Shown here: one piece after another, positions 11,300 to 26,000 of the stretch
Position numbering within the stretch: position 1 is the stretch's first letter
How the letters are laid out: the number at the start of each line of letters is the position of its first letter
NCBI RefSeq assembly: GCF_905220565.1
Contig: NC_059417.1
Coordinates: 10,650,518 to 10,714,517 of the forward strand
DNA: 64,000 nt
DNA from: Melitaea cinxia
Lineage: Eukaryota > Arthropoda > Insecta > Lepidoptera > Nymphalidae
Reading direction: 5' to 3'
The notes under the pieces: generated by a model
The model's input: the letters and a program-made list of their open reading frames with translations, nothing else
The model's database searches: none
Told to the model about the DNA's origin: nothing
Translations under genes and position numbers: made by a program

Positions 11300-11450
11300 T
11301 AAAAACCGACTTCAATTTGTTAACAACATCATACAACATGTAACGAAAGTAGTTAAAATCAATTAAACATGTCTTATTAGAGATAATTCAAAAATAGGCA
11401 CTTGTCTGATCTCGACCAAATTTAAATGGGAAACAACAAGCACCAATTTA
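11300..11450 (+). repeat. Partial AACCGACTTC-ended repeat
   Basis: Starts with 'aaaaaccgacttcaatttgt' and contains 'gagataattcaaaaataggc', matching the left and middle parts of the 10262 element. No right end is present. Confidence 0.5.
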
Positions 11451-11795
11451 ACCAAGCGACAGACATATTTTCTGAAAATAATTTGTTCAACTTATGTTGT
11501 TCTCTTAACACCGCTTCATGAAAATAATGTTTCTTAAATCACGAATAAGTAATAGTTTTTATTGTCATCTAAATCAATATTTTACCGACAAGACGAGGAA
11601 TGAATGTCACACGGTTATATCGACTTTCTAAGTATTGGTAGAGCAAAAAAATCTTTGACGTGGGTAACAGACATCTGGCCGATTATGTATGAAACTATTA
11701 AATTTATATTATTTAAAAAATTGAATCGTTGAAATGTATGTACACGTATAACTGCGTCAATTAGGTTTTTTTGTCTTAGTTACTTTTAGGACTTA

Positions 11796-11932
11796 CGCCG
11801 AGTTGCACGAAACAAAATTAAAATTTAAGTAGAGATTAAACTAATTTAATCAGAAGAATTTCATACAATTCTTGCGATTAAATTAGGTTAATCACTACTT
11901 AAATTTTAATTTCTTTTCGTGCAACTCGGCGT
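11796..11932. mobile_element. Hairpin MITE with long inverted repeats
   Basis: The left arm opens with 'cgccgagttgcacgaa' and continues through 'aaaatttaagtagagattaa'. The right arm is nearly its perfect reverse complement, ending in 'ttcgtgcaactcggcg'. Arms of roughly 60 bp flank a short spacer, so the element could fold into one hairpin. Confidence 0.85.
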
Positions 11933-11949
11933 TAGTGCTAAAGAAAATT

Positions 11950-13423
11950 GAAAAGAAAATTTGATATATTCAAGAAAAAAATATGACGGTACCAAGTTCG
12001 CGGGTCGGTTATTTAAGAATAATAAAAAATGTCGCTCAGGTCCTGTTACACCGTCTGTTAATAATATTTATCTTACACATAAGTTACTGTTAGATTTTAT
12101 CTGCATTGATCGTGAATAGAAATATTTGACAGATAATGTGGAGTTCTGTTTGTGCGAGTTTCTGATAAAAATCTGACAGATTTTAACGAGATTATTTTAC
12201 AGTAAATAGATATCATAGATCATTTATTATTAATTAAAAACTAGTTAGTCCATAAAGGGTACTTTTTTTACGTATAACAAACTACCGACAATGTACCGCA
12301 AATTCTTAACAGATAATTATATTACACGCATTCTCTCATCACTCGACGTGAGAGCCCAAATTAGGTCGCAATATCGCGAAAACATGTGTTCTTCTTTTTC
12401 TATTAATTACTATTAGGGCTGCCGTCAATTCAAACATACGATTTAATATATTTTTACGACAGTAATTTAAATATTTTTATTCTGTGCGATGAATATTTAA
12501 TAATAATAATAACAATATCTTTATTCATGAAATCTGTTTACAATATAAGTTACACTGAGTCTTCCCAATAAGTTATCGTAGATACTTGTTGTGGGAATGA
12601 CTCGCAACTATATTTAATGAAAAATGTTATGAAAAAAATGTTTCTTTTATTATTTTTATTTGATCCCTTTTTTTTCTTTTTTTATGATGCGTATTTAAAA
12701 CCTAATTATTTTAGTTTAAATTATTAATCTTGTATAAAACCAGTAGCTGTTATGAAATTTTGTTTTAAAAATACGTCACGTTGTGGTTCATATTTTAATA
12801 TGTTATGTAGAAATAAAACTTACTAAAATATTTTTAAAATTAGTTTTGAATAATCTGTTACGTTTTCTTGTACTTAACATAACTCGCGTTTTAATCGAGA
12901 CTGCTAGACAACTGTTTAAACTATTTAGTAATTACAATATTATTACTAATTGATAAATAATTTAATTACATTGATGGCAAGAACAATCCAAAAAAAAAAT
13001 CGTCTCACTGAGGCCCTAGTTTTTAAACTTGGCTGAAATAATTTTTTTCCGCTACAGCACCATCGATTCCGAGTAATCTTTAATGATTTAAAACCATGCT
13101 AATGGTTTCGCTACGAAGAAATGTAATTACTATTCGTTCATGACATCGATTTAAACGATAATTCGATTAGGTTCTCGATTACGTTTAATCATCTTTATTA
13201 AGATAGTGATTATCACTAGATTGTAAATAAAAACGAAACATTTTAATATAGGTACAGATAACAAAAAAAGTAATCAAATAGTAAGAAGAATGTTTTAGAC
13301 AGATGCAGTCAGTTAGACTTTTTTATTATTATTATGTAACTAGTTACATAGTTTGTTACTGACTACGCGTGGAAATCTATCCTACAGACTGTAAATTTTT
13401 ACGGGATATTACCTGTGTTGATT

Positions 13424-13425
<2 letters not shown>
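11950..13425. other. AT-rich stretch without recognised gene
   Basis: Many A/T homopolymers and short 'taat' motifs are present. No exon or repeat structure was recognised. It lies upstream of coactosin and may include that gene's unspliced 5' region. Confidence 0.4.

Positions 13426-13462
<37 letters not shown>
13426..13462. repeat. (TA)n microsatellite
   Basis: An uninterrupted run of about 18 AT dinucleotides. Confidence 0.95.
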
Positions 13463-13464
<2 letters not shown>

Positions 13465-13479
13465 AATAATAGTCGAAAA

Positions 13480-13670
13480 AATAATTAACAACGCGATAAC
13501 TCACAACAACTACTCGATCACGATCGAATGGGACCACATGACAAACAAGAGCGTTCGTTTAAAAAAAACCACTAAAATCGACACACTCATTAAAAAGTTT
13601 TGAATTTTTTTTTAAACAAATAAATAAAATACAGTCGGATTGAGAATTTTCTTTTTTTGAAAACCGTAAA
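13480..13670. repeat. Partial AACCGACTTC-type repeat
   Basis: Contains 'cgatcgaatgggaccacatg' and 'aaaatacagtcggattgaga', matching the interior and right part of the 10262 family. Confidence 0.5.
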
Positions 13671-13734
13671 AATTTATAGTGATCTTAGAACATAAATAAA
13701 TTAACGCCTCACATTCAACGGCCCCCACTAGGAT

Positions 13735-13912
13735 TTATACTTCTGTGTCGGGGGAGGGGGTCCGGAAACACACAATAAGCACAAACGTCTAGATCACGGC
13801 AAACACCTGTATGACTTATACATGAGTATTCTATCTGCAGGGATCGAATCCGCAACCACCAAAGCATAAACCGCAAGCCAATGCTGTGACCATTACATTA
13901 ACGTCGTCAAAA
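13735..13912 (-). repeat. tRNA-derived SINE (family D)
   Basis: The body 'acgtctagatcacggcaaac' and the reversed head 'ggatcgaatccgcaaccacc' match the family D copies at 3765 and 36716. Confidence 0.65.
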
Positions 13913-14007
13913 TTACTCCATTATTGATTTGTTTAATTTTCTTTCTTATGTTGTAAAGATAATTGATATGATATTTATTTTGTTACTTCGTGTTGCCGCA
14001 GGTCACC

Positions 14008-17000
14008 ATGACGACGGGTCTGGACCGAGATACGATACGCGCGGCGTACGAAGACGTGAGGTCAGACAACTCACCCACAGAATGGTAAGACTCCCCTTTC
14101 CACTCCACTTCTGTTTTGTCTTCGTCGCCTTTACATGTGTATACAAAACGATTTTATTATGATTATAAATAAATAAATAAATAAATAAATAAATATTTAC
14201 ACAATACACACACGGTCGTCTGTTCCTAAAGTAAGCAACTTAATGCTTGTGTTATAGGTAACAGCCGACTGGTATATAGCTAAAATTTTTTTTTCGATAA
14301 ACATACTTATAAATAATACATATATAAATATATAGATAAATATTTATATTACACCCAGACTCAGGGTGGGAATCGAACCCACAACCCTCGGAGCAGAAAG
14401 CAGGGTCACTGCAAACTGCGCCAATGGGCTAGTCAGATATATTCATTATAATTGCCAGCCATAGAACATAAGTTACATTACATACCAATTTTATGACACA
14501 CACACACATCAGCCTATCGCAGTCCACTGCTGGGCATATGCATCCGCATGTTCGCGCCAAAAATGGCATGAACTCATGTGTGATGCCCATAATAGTCACC
14601 ACGCTGGGCAGGCGGGTTGATGACCGCAGGGCTGGCTTTGTCGCACCGAAGCACCCGTCTTCGGTCTGTGTACCTATTTCTGTATATTGTGTTATCCCAC
14701 TATTGGTCGGCTTTATAAGTTCCAAGGTGGTAGTGGAACTGTGTTATCCCTTTGTCGCCTCTTACGGCACCCACGGTAAGAGAGGAGGTGGCTATATTCT
14801 TTGCTGACGTAACTGCACAGCCATATTTTTATGAAAATGTTCCAAATTATATTGGACGAATTTTAATTCGTCATTTTTGTAATGGTTACTGACGAATATA
14901 TGTACCTCTTATGACTGTCAGGGCTGCTAAGACCCTTAAATTTGATCGCAGAAAAAGTAAAAAAATACAAATTATGATATCAAATAATCTGACCCACAGG
15001 AAGATGGCATTAAACATTGTCCCGTTAATATTATCAATTTCGACCCACTCAAATAGAGTCACGAATATGGCAAGTCGTAAAAGGACCAGTGATTACTACA
15101 TGGTCTAGACAGAACCTACCATGTTTTACGTAGGTGGCTAATGTTAAAATTCTCTGTTTCTAGAGCAAACATTCCGCTATAATCTAATAATAAATAAACT
15201 ATTATTAATAATAATAAATAAACTATCAAACATACCTTTGTTAACGAAACCTTTGATAGAGAAATAATAAAAATGACATTGAATTCGCTCTTCTTGTTAC
15301 AAATTTGTCATTGTCAGCACAAATTAGAAATTAGACTTCCATATTTAAAAAAAGAAAATGGTTTCCTAATTTTGTTGCCCCCCCCCCAAATGTTCGGGTA
15401 AGAGAGGGTCATCTACCTAAAGTTATCTGAAAAGATCGGTCTTTTAGTGATAATGTCGTCATTTATACAACAATAACAACAACAAGAACTGTCTATTACT
15501 TAATTAAATACCAAAAAAACTTAGAAGCACAGAGTAAAAATGTCTACAAGAAAAATGTACGAGACATCCGTTCTTATTATCTAAATTCATTATCTGGTTC
15601 TCAATCTATAACAGTCTACCTACAATAAATAATATACAAATAAATTATTCCGTAAGATAAAACAGAATTAAAAAGAGACTTAACCCTTAACCTTGCAATA
15701 ACACTTAATTCTGAGACTCTAATATAAAAACTCTTTTATTATCCAAACAATATGAAAAAGGAAAGAATTGCTTTGAAAACAACAAGAGAACAGTAAATCA
15801 GAAAACACTACAGAATTTGTAGAGCATTTTTAGCGGCGAGCGTAACGTCTAGACGAGCAACAAAAAGCAACGTACTGTAGCAAGCGCAGTAAAAGTACTT
15901 TCAAGCCGAGGCGTATTTACCAAGTCGCGCTAAACAGTTAAACGGTGGAATAAGTTTAAAAATATTACGTAATGGAAAATGATCTAGACTGGTAATGAAA
16001 CTGTTGTTTGAACGTGTTTTTCTCGGTAGTCAGGTTTCAATAATGATTTCTCTGAAATCTATTTTGATAATTAAGGCTAATTAAATATCTCACCGTCTCA
16101 TGTCAACCAAACGGTTAAAAAAAAACGCGATTCAAGCAAAAACGGGAGCGAAATTTAGTTACAATATAAGTAAAAAAAAGGCTAAGTATTCTATATGTTT
16201 ACGCGAATATTATTCATTATAATGAAACATCTTTTTCGAATTTTATCGCAGTTTATTATGTTTTTTTTAAAATTCCCGACGTTTCAGATACTTTACAGCT
16301 ACCATGGTCACCAGAGGAGTCCTCCCGCGATGAAATCCGAAAAAAAAGTACATTAAAATGTTTAATAAATCCGCATATAGGTTTTCGAGCTATGACTTTG
16401 GGCTAACTAGTCTAATCCTAATTAATAGTTTGTGTAGCCAATTATCTCGATTACGCGAGTATGAATACCAAGCTCAAGACAAATTTCCACAAGTATTGTC
16501 GTAACAATTTTTAACTTAATCTCTACACTGATCTCCTTAATAATACTCACCACACATCAGCCTATCTTAGTCCACTGCTGGACATAGGCCTCCACAAGTT
16601 CGCGCCAAAAATTGCGTGAACTCATGTGTTTTGCCCATAGTCGCTGGGCAGGCGGGTTGGTGACCGCAGGGCTGGCTTTGTTGCACCGAAAACGCTGCTG
16701 CCCATCTTCGGTCTGTGTATTTATACCCAATACCCCCTTAATGATTAGTCTAGTAATTTTTGAGGGTCTTCTGGGGTTAACTTATTTACGAAGATTTAAC
16801 CAAGATTGGTAATCAATTAACAAAAAACACGTAAGTTTGTTTTTACAATCTTATTAGAGTGTTAGGTCTATTGTATGGTTAAATCAATTAAAATGAAACA
16901 CTATTAAATCAATTAATTGGTCGACCTTATCTAATACGCTAACGGTTGCAGATCAATTTGCCGCTTATGGCCCATTTTTGTATAATTATGCCATGGGTAT

Positions 17001-20000
17001 AAATATCTCGTTTTGGTCTTGGAATTGTGCATATACATACATAGAATTTTCATACTACTTTTATTACTTGAGCCTTTTTTTTTGCTATATAAGTCTTTCC
17101 CTTGGATAAGATAGTCGGGCGTAAGACAATTTGTGTAAAAATACAAATTACCATAATTGTATTAGATGTGGTCTGCCATGTTTTTAAAAAGAGTAACTGC
17201 AGAGTTTCTTACAGATTCTTTTCTGCAGAATTTACATTCCCAATCGTTGGTAGCTTCATTTTTAACTATACCTAATTATATAAAACTTTATTTAGTAATA
17301 TGACGATGTAATATAATTGAAAAGAGCCTTTGACGCCTACTTAAGGACGCTATCACATTTTTCCACAAATATCAGTGTTTTTCTCGTACCATTTAAATTA
17401 ATTAGAAGTCACTCTGAGAGGATATCTTGGTTTCAAATGAAAGATAATATATTCATCTCCGAGTGACACCATAAAAATTCTATAGCCCCATACAAACTTT
17501 TCACACAAATACAGTTTAACCATCACAGAAATCGTAAAAAATTAAAAAAAGACGGGTCTGAATAGGAACCATTATAGCTAAATACACTGCACTAAAAAAA
17601 ATAAATACACTAAGAAATTGTTGCTTATTTAGTCCTCTATGCGTAGCGCTAGATATTTTATATAAAAATAAATAATATTTCCATTTATGAGAAAAATAAG
17701 AAACGCTCTCAAATTTCTTCATACATTTTTTACAAGTGAACCATCGTCGTTCGTCATTCCGCGCCGAAACGCGCTCATGGAAGCGCGGCTGTATCGCTTC
17801 AGCGCAAGTAATAATTACGTAAAAAATGAGTTCCTTGTGTATACTGTGCTTGGACGAAATTGATACTTTACAAATTCCCACGCAATCTATAACTTTGCAA
17901 CTCAAGATCTTCACAATCGATTGTCTTTGCTATGCATCTGGTTTATATATAATAATCAATAATAATAAGTAATCTTCGCAATTTGTCTTCTTTATAACCG
18001 ACTTTAAAAAAAGGAGGAGGTTACTCAATTCGACAGTATATATATTTTTTTTAATGTATGTTCGGAGATAACTTTTTCGTTTATGAACCGATTTTGATAA
18101 TTCTTTTTTTGTTGGAAAGGAGATATTCCTAGTTTGGTACCATGATAAGGAAACTAGGATCTGATGATGGGATCCCAGAGAAATCGAGGGAAACTTTCAA
18201 AAATCGTACGGGTGACTAGTAAATTTGATCATGTTTTCATTAAGTACGTCTGGTAAGTCTGGAGTCGATCTGATGATGGAGAAGAAAGATAGTTGAGGGA
18301 ACTCTTCAACAATTTATAGCAATTACCTGCTTTTTGAACTTAATTCGTTTCTATTGATGAGAACTTTGCACCTGTATTTGTTATAAGTGCCATTACAGTC
18401 TGATGATGGAGACAAAAGATAGTCGAGGGAACTCTTTAACGATTTATAGCAATTACCTGCTGTTTGAACTTAATTCGTTTCTATCGATGAGAACTTTGCA
18501 CCTATATAAGTTACAAGTGCCATTACAGTCTGATGATGGAGACGAAAGATAATCGAGGGAACTTTTCAACGATTTATAGCAATTACTTGCTGTGTGGTCA
18601 TCTGTGTCGCAGGACCAGGTTTGATGATGGAGCCCATAAACACTCGAGGGAATTTCTCAACAATTTCCAGCAGTTACCTTTTGCTGTTTGACGACCGCTT
18701 TGATATAATGGTGCATGTGCCGTGTCGGCGGCGCCTAAACACCGACGGTCGCGGGTTCTATTCCCGCTCGGAGTGGCTATTTATGTTTATACAAATATTT
18801 ATTTTCGGTCTAGTTGTTAATCCTTGTGGTTCTCTCAACCTAGCCTCAGAGAACACGCTTGGCTGTCAGTCCAGGTTGTTATTACGTACACCTGATAGCG
18901 AACTTAACTCATAGTATGTCGACGCGTTAGCGCAGCGGTCACAGCACTGGCTATTGCGCTGGCGTTAGTGGGTTCAATCTCCGCGCAGGACAGACATTTG
19001 TATTGGTCATATAAGATGTTTGTCATGATCTGGGTGTTTGTGCTTGTGTATTGTGTATGTTTCCAGACCCCCGACACAAGAGAAAAAGCATCCTTGTTAG
19101 ATCTACCCATCACTAATAATTGTAAAATAAAATAATTTTTAACAAAAAAAACCGACTTCAAACAGGAAACTAAAAAGTGAAAAATAAATTTACTTAGTAC
19201 AAAGTAATTCGTATTTTGATTTAGTTAATCAGAAATGATTTAATAAACATTTTATAATTTTGAAGTCGGTGCTAAGTAAAAAAATAACTACTCTAGTATC
19301 TACTCGTAAGTTGTATTCAGTTTTCTTTCATAATTTGTTTCATTGACTATAAATTAGTATGAATACTGTTATTATTCTGTTATTGTTTTGATATATCTAA
19401 TAATATTTTTTGTACTTGTTTGTTGTGTGTGTGGTGTTTGTATTTGTATTGTAGTCAGGTTGTTGTAGTATTTACTTGTTGAAGTTTACTGTTTGAAGTC
19501 GGTTTTTTTTGTTAAAAATTATTTTATTTTAATTTACATTCATCATCATCATCATTGTTCCGTTTGCCGAGTTATAAAATAAATAAATTTCTAAAATAAA
19601 AGTAGCCTAAGTTACTCTTTATTGCATAAGATATATCCCAGTGAAAGTACCGTCAAAATCGGTCCACCTGTTTCAGAGAATACAATAAGAAATATAAAAT
19701 ATATGCCGGAACATACGGACAGACAGACAGACAAAAATTGGAAAAATGTTATTTTGGTGTATGGACCGTGTATACATCCGTATACATTTAGTAAAAAGGA
19801 GTATTTTAATTTAACAAAAGGACACTCCAATTTTATTTATTTGTATAGATTGTTTACGTAAAATATGTTATGTTTATATTATTATAATGTTAAAACTATA
19901 ATTATATAACTTAAAATTGTATGTGATTTTGAATTATAAAAATAAGCGTATTATTATCTATTATATTTTATTGTATAGTACGACGAACGAGTAGTAGATA

Positions 20001-23000
20001 CCCTGACGCCTTAAGACATCGTCATAAACAGAGTAGGGGAGAGGTTCCGTGAATAGTAGGTACTTTGTAACAGTTACCAAGTTCGACTTTAAATTTACAA
20101 CTAAATTTACTAATCAATATCAGTAAAATTAAAAATTAATACTTTCAAGTACCAAGATTAGTTACGTCGGTACAAAATCGAGCAGATAGCGGTATCAATG
20201 TGTGCGTACGCGTAAATGTTATTGTATTGCGATTTAAATACCTAATCTTGAGCGAGTTAAAATGTGATAGCGTCCTTAAATAAAGTATTTTAATGTTCAC
20301 ACGGGGATTAACGCGAACAAAATTTTTTAAGGTAAAATATATTACCTTGAGGTCTGACGTTTCGGCCAGGTTACACCAGCCGTGGTCGCAGGCAGATTCA
20401 GACTTGAGTCTGCTTGCGACCACGGCTGGTGGCTAAAAAATTTTGTTCGCGTTAATCCCCGTGTGAACATTAAAATATAATAATGCAATGCGAAAGTTTA
20501 AAAGTTGTTAAATAAAGTAATTTTTGATTTTGACCTTGCGAGTTGTTTTCTAGCAATTTTTAATTCCAGGGCGGTGTTCAAGTTCGAAGGCGCGCGGATC
20601 ATATGCTCGGCTCGCGGCAGCGACTTTTCAGAGTTCCGCACGCAATTCTCCGACGACGACCGTGCTTTTGGTTACCTCAGGTGAGTCTTGATAATAAGTC
20701 TTGGGTTTCAAAGCTTGAATTAAATAGAAGGGTTATAATCGCCGTACCTGTAACTGATCTTGCGCTCTCATTGTTATTAAGAAGATGACTCTATAATAGC
20801 TTAAAAATCTATAAAATTAGTATATAATTGACCTTTGTTATTTGTCTCACTTATTTCCGTTTTATTCAAAAACTTCTGCGGAACTGATATGTTTTTTTTT
20901 TTTTTATTGATAAGGATGCAAATGGGCGATGAGATGTCTAAGCGCAAGAAGTTCATGTTTGTGACGTGGGTGGGGCCCAACGTGTCCGTCATCAACCGAG
21001 CCAAGATGTCCACGGACAAGGCGATCATTAAGGATATAATTTCTGTAAGTATCATTCAGAAGTAACCGTTTCGTGACAAATTTAAATATGTGGAAATGAA
21101 ATCATTTCGAAACAGTATAAATGTTCCATTGTTGGAACAAAAACCCCTTGTCTATGCAGAAGAAGAATTGAAGCTTAATAATGTATTATGTGGCTCTACT
21201 GCGTATCGGTAAACGATTTTATCATACAAACAACTGTCAACTGTGCCTGTGTGTGTCAACTGTCGGCTTTACGCGCTCTTAGAGGAACGGTGGGGAGACT
21301 CGATAGGATAGGCACTCCAAAAGTTACCTAAAGTAGAAACAAATATTTCTACAACAAAATCTAATTGATACATCTAATTGTAAACATTGAGCAGATAACG
21401 TTGCACTAAAACCCTTGTCAAACATGTTATTGTATGTAAGTTATAGTTACGACGAAGGGTTTTCGTCAAAAGCGTCACTATCTGTTACGAACAAACTTAT
21501 AGAAATTATTTAAAGAAAATTTTGTTGAAAAGATCTAGCAATTTTAGATTACAAATTATTTATCTACGAAAAAATCAATTTATTTCACTTAACATTATCT
21601 ATTAATTTTATTCTTATCTTTATTAATGTCCAGTAAATTTAAATTTATTCTAAATTTAAAAATATAATAATGTACTTAGCAAACCTCTATCCTTAAATTA
21701 TTGTTCTAAAACTATATAAATTAAATTATGTCTTAAATTATGTATTTATATGCCAAATCCTTCCGGTTTTAAATTGTTATATGGAATGTTGATTTGTGTG
21801 TTTTGCGATTACGTATTAAGATAATACAATTTATTACTCAATTTTTATTTACATGATTTCAACGACTATTCTATTATTATTTTTCGTTATGTAAGGATAT
21901 TATTTTAGTAATTTAAATCATAAAATTTAATTAACTTCTATGATAGAGATTCGTAAATTTTTTTGTAGTGAAATAATCTGGTGATTTTATTGCAACTAAA
22001 AACAAAGCTTCAATTATATTTTATATCGAGTTAACTTCTCAATCTACTACAGTCAATTTGTTTTTATATAAAGTTCATATCTTTGTAATTTTTTATCAAA
22101 TTACAACAGCATTTATAAGTGATTGTATTAAATTACACTTGGGTCGTAAATTTAATATATAAGATTCTCGTGTCGCGGTGTTTGTAGTTAAACTCGTCCG
22201 AAACGGCTTGACCGATTTTCATAAAATTTTGTGTGCATATTGGGTAGGTCTGAGAATCGAACATCTATTTTTCATCTCCCTAAAAATTAAGGGTAGTCCA
22301 CCCCTAATTTTTTTTTTAATTTTTGGATAAATTATTTATTTTTTATTTTATTGTGATTTGACGTTGAAAAATACACACAATCCTAAATTTTTACCCTTCT
22401 ACCTCAACCCCTATTTTTAAATAGCGTTTAGCGGCAAGACAACGTTTGCCAAGTCAGCTAAGTAATAAATAAAAAATAGTACAAATATAACTACTTATGC
22501 GGACACAAAACGACAATTTAAAATTCGAAAACCAATTCTGATATATTCAAGTTAAAGCTAAGCGGGGTCGTTGACCCGCACCTACACAAATATAGCTGAT
22601 TGATCTTCAATACATATTTAGTTAAAAACGCATAAATAAATCACGTACAGCGTAAGGAAAGGACGATCAACACAAAAAAAAAAAATAGTCGAATTGAGAA
22701 CATTTTGCTTTTTTTCTTCAAAGAAAACTTCTCGTTTAAAAATCATGTTAGTCAGTTCAACCTATTGCAGTCCACTGCTGGTCTAGGCCCAAACTCGCGC
22801 CAGACTTCCCGGTTTTGAGTAATAATAATTACCTATGTCTAATCACGTATCATTTCTAAAACCACACCATATAGTAAGTATGTAGGTAGGTATATCGAAA
22901 AGCGTCTAATGCAATAATTTTTTTTCTTCGTAAAGTAAAACTGTTGAATAAATTAAAAAAAATATTGCCGGTTCGTATTACCCGACTTCACAAAAGACAA

Positions 23001-26000
23001 AAAAAGAGAAGGTTCTCAATTCGATTGTACTTTTTTATTTTTATGTATGTTACCTCAGAACTTTTGGACTGGGTGGACCGATTTCGATGAATTTTCTTTA
23101 ATCGAAAGGTGTTGCGTGACATGTGGTCTCATATAAATTTTTTAATTGACATCATACAAGTAATTTTCGAGTTATATCTAATAATGCGTATTTACTGAAC
23201 TATTTTTTCGTCGACCTACGTAGTGTTATAACTTTTCATTGAGTTTACCGATTTTGATGATTCTTACTTTAATCGAAAGCTAATTTATGAGTAATCTTTG
23301 ATAAAGCGTATTTACTCGACTATCCATATGTTTTATCACTTATCGATGCAATTGAAGTCGGTTTTTTTTTTAGTTTGCGAGCAAACAATTATTGTGAGTA
23401 ATAAATCACTACTGAACACCTTTACTGTTAAAACTTTCCGTTCTTTATGACGTCTTTATATTTCAGATATTATTGCACATTTGCACAGATAGTGATCGTT
23501 TCACGTAGGTACTTATCTTATCAAGCTTATAACCGATATTGCTCACAACTGTTAAAAGATTTAATCCCTAGATAATTTCACATTGCTTATCTTATTTGCG
23601 TGGAATTAAAAGAAAATATAGTTGTTTGTTGACTTAGGAAATAATTTTTTTTTTTTTAAATAAAAGTAGCCTGTTACTCCTTATTACATCAGCTATCTCT
23701 ATCTGCCAGTAAAAGTCCCGTCAAATTTAGTCCAGCCGTTTCAGAGATTATCCGGAACAAACAGACAGGCAGACGGACAGACAGAGAAAAATTGTAAAAA
23801 ATGTGTTTTTAGTATATGTATCCATATGTATTTAGTAAAAAACGGTTATTTTAATATCATAAACAGACACTCCAATTGTATTAATGTATTGTATTATATA
23901 TATGTAGTGTAATTGTATATAGTATAGATTTGCAAAAATGTATGTAATAAATTAATAATATTAGATTGTGCAAAAATATATGTAATAGATTAATAATATA
24001 ATATATATTAGGTTGATTCCAAAAAAATCGAGTACTTTTTTGAAAGCCCGCATCGAAATGTCTTATGAAAACCGAAAAATAACGCCTGTCAAAATTGGAG
24101 TTTTTAATTGGAATACTTAGAAGCGCGCATGGAAGATTTCTTTTTTGCAAAAAAAAAATTTGGTTGCTAATCTGAAATGGCCGACAAAAAAAATTCTTCT
24201 GTATCTTTTTGACTACATCACTATGAACACATCTATGGTCTGGTTTGTCTTGTTGGTTCTAGACATTAGTTAACATTTTAAATTTGAAGCATTAGTTTTA
24301 TTTATAATTCAATATGCTTTTATACTTTGTATAGGTATTTCAGAACATTAAATACCATCATATAATCAGTAAAACAATATTACAGTATTGAAATATTAAA
24401 ATCTAAAATGAAAATCACTATTTAAAATACTCATTTTATTAACATTACAAATTAGAAACAATAAATAAAATCACATTTCAATACTTAAATAAAATCATAC
24501 AAGTATTTCCTGACGTTAAAACCAACAGTCTGAGCGACTGCAGCAATAAAATCGTAACCAATGATACACTTGTATTTAGATGTGTCCAAGTCAATTTCCT
24601 TACTGCCTGCGATTAATTTAAGTTCAACCAGTGTTGCTATCTGAGCTAAAAGGTTACTCGTTAACCCGATTCTCTCGTCCAATATAGCATAGAATATCGC
24701 CAGCAACCTGTCTAGCGTGAACACTTTTGGTCCTAGTTGTGTACTTAATTTCTCGCTGATTTTTGCTTTTGCTTTAACTTGCTGTAATTTTTTCCTCTGT
24801 TTTCCGTGATTCTTCATAAATAATCGTTTGTCTTCTTTGGGTGGGTTGTAACTAGCTAAATATGCAGCTATCAAAAGGAACTTAGCGTAGTAAGGTAACT
24901 CAAAGCTCTGTGCAAAAGTTTTAGTTGAAAGTAACTCTTCCTTTAAAGTATTTTCAAAGTTATAACATTGTGGTTGTAGCTCATCACTGTTTTCTTTGTC
25001 TGGGGACTGCGTGGAGGCTTTAGTGTTGTTTATTCTTAAGTACAGTAATTCTAGACTGGTTTTTAAAATAGAAGCGATGTGCCGCCAAAGTTTAGAAAGA
25101 TCGTTTGATTTAATTTCGTTCTTAATGATCGGTTCGCAGTACTTCACGAAGTTTACTCTCGCCATGTGTTGTAATTCAATTAGATCGCGACACGGTCGGT
25201 AGAATACGCTCAAGAATGCGTTAAGAAAGTTTGCGAAGAGCTCCGGTCTCTCTAATTCATCTCTAATATCACTATTAACGTCATGATTATTCGTTAAATG
25301 ACGGACGAACGACTTCTGATGAAGAAAAATTATTTTGAACAGTTCCTCTTTGTTGTAGTTCGGGAAATAAAGTTTTATCGGCTCCCGCGCGCCCACTTTG
25401 AAGTAAAAATTGTCGTAAATGAGATGCGTTATAAAAATAGTACAAATGTTGAGGTTACAGAATTCGCGTAAACGTAGAAATGAAGACATTATGTTTTGAT
25501 CCATGTTTCGGAGTCTCTCCGCTCGATCGAATACGAGAACAACAGGTTCGTAAGAGTTTAGTTGATTGCCGATTTTGTTGAGATTATTTACTAATTCCCA
25601 CAAAGAATCGCATTTTACATCGATCTGATCGTCAATGAGTCCCGTAAGAATGGCTTCGTACATAATTTTCGGTGAATAGCACTCGATACAGTCGATAAAA
25701 ACATATTTGTAGTTTAAATATTGTAAGACTGTTGTTAAACATAAACTTTTTCCCGTGGCCATACTTCCGCTAATAAACAAACTTGCCGGTAAAGGTTCAT
25801 CACTGTCGCCTAAAAAATCTAGTAGATTATGCAGCTGTTCTTCTCTGCAAGGCAGTTTACGATATATATCTTCCATGATTAACTCAATTCAGATAGGAAT
25901 TTATAAAATTTTAAGTATAAAAGACATCCTCTCCAACTGCAAACGAAAGTCGTTGACAGATGTCAATATGTCGCAAATGCTTTTCGTTCATTGGAGCAAT

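Noticed and set aside
17516..17914. 132-codon minus-strand frame with a Cys-x2-Cys pair
   Set aside because: The spacing of the remaining Cys and His residues does not fit a zinc-finger family that I know, and the rest is hydrophobic or low in complexity. Kept only as a remark in the intron entry.
24000..24160. Stretch with 'ggttgattccaaaaaaatcg' that might be a transposon end
   Set aside because: No matching inverted end or duplication could be found nearby.
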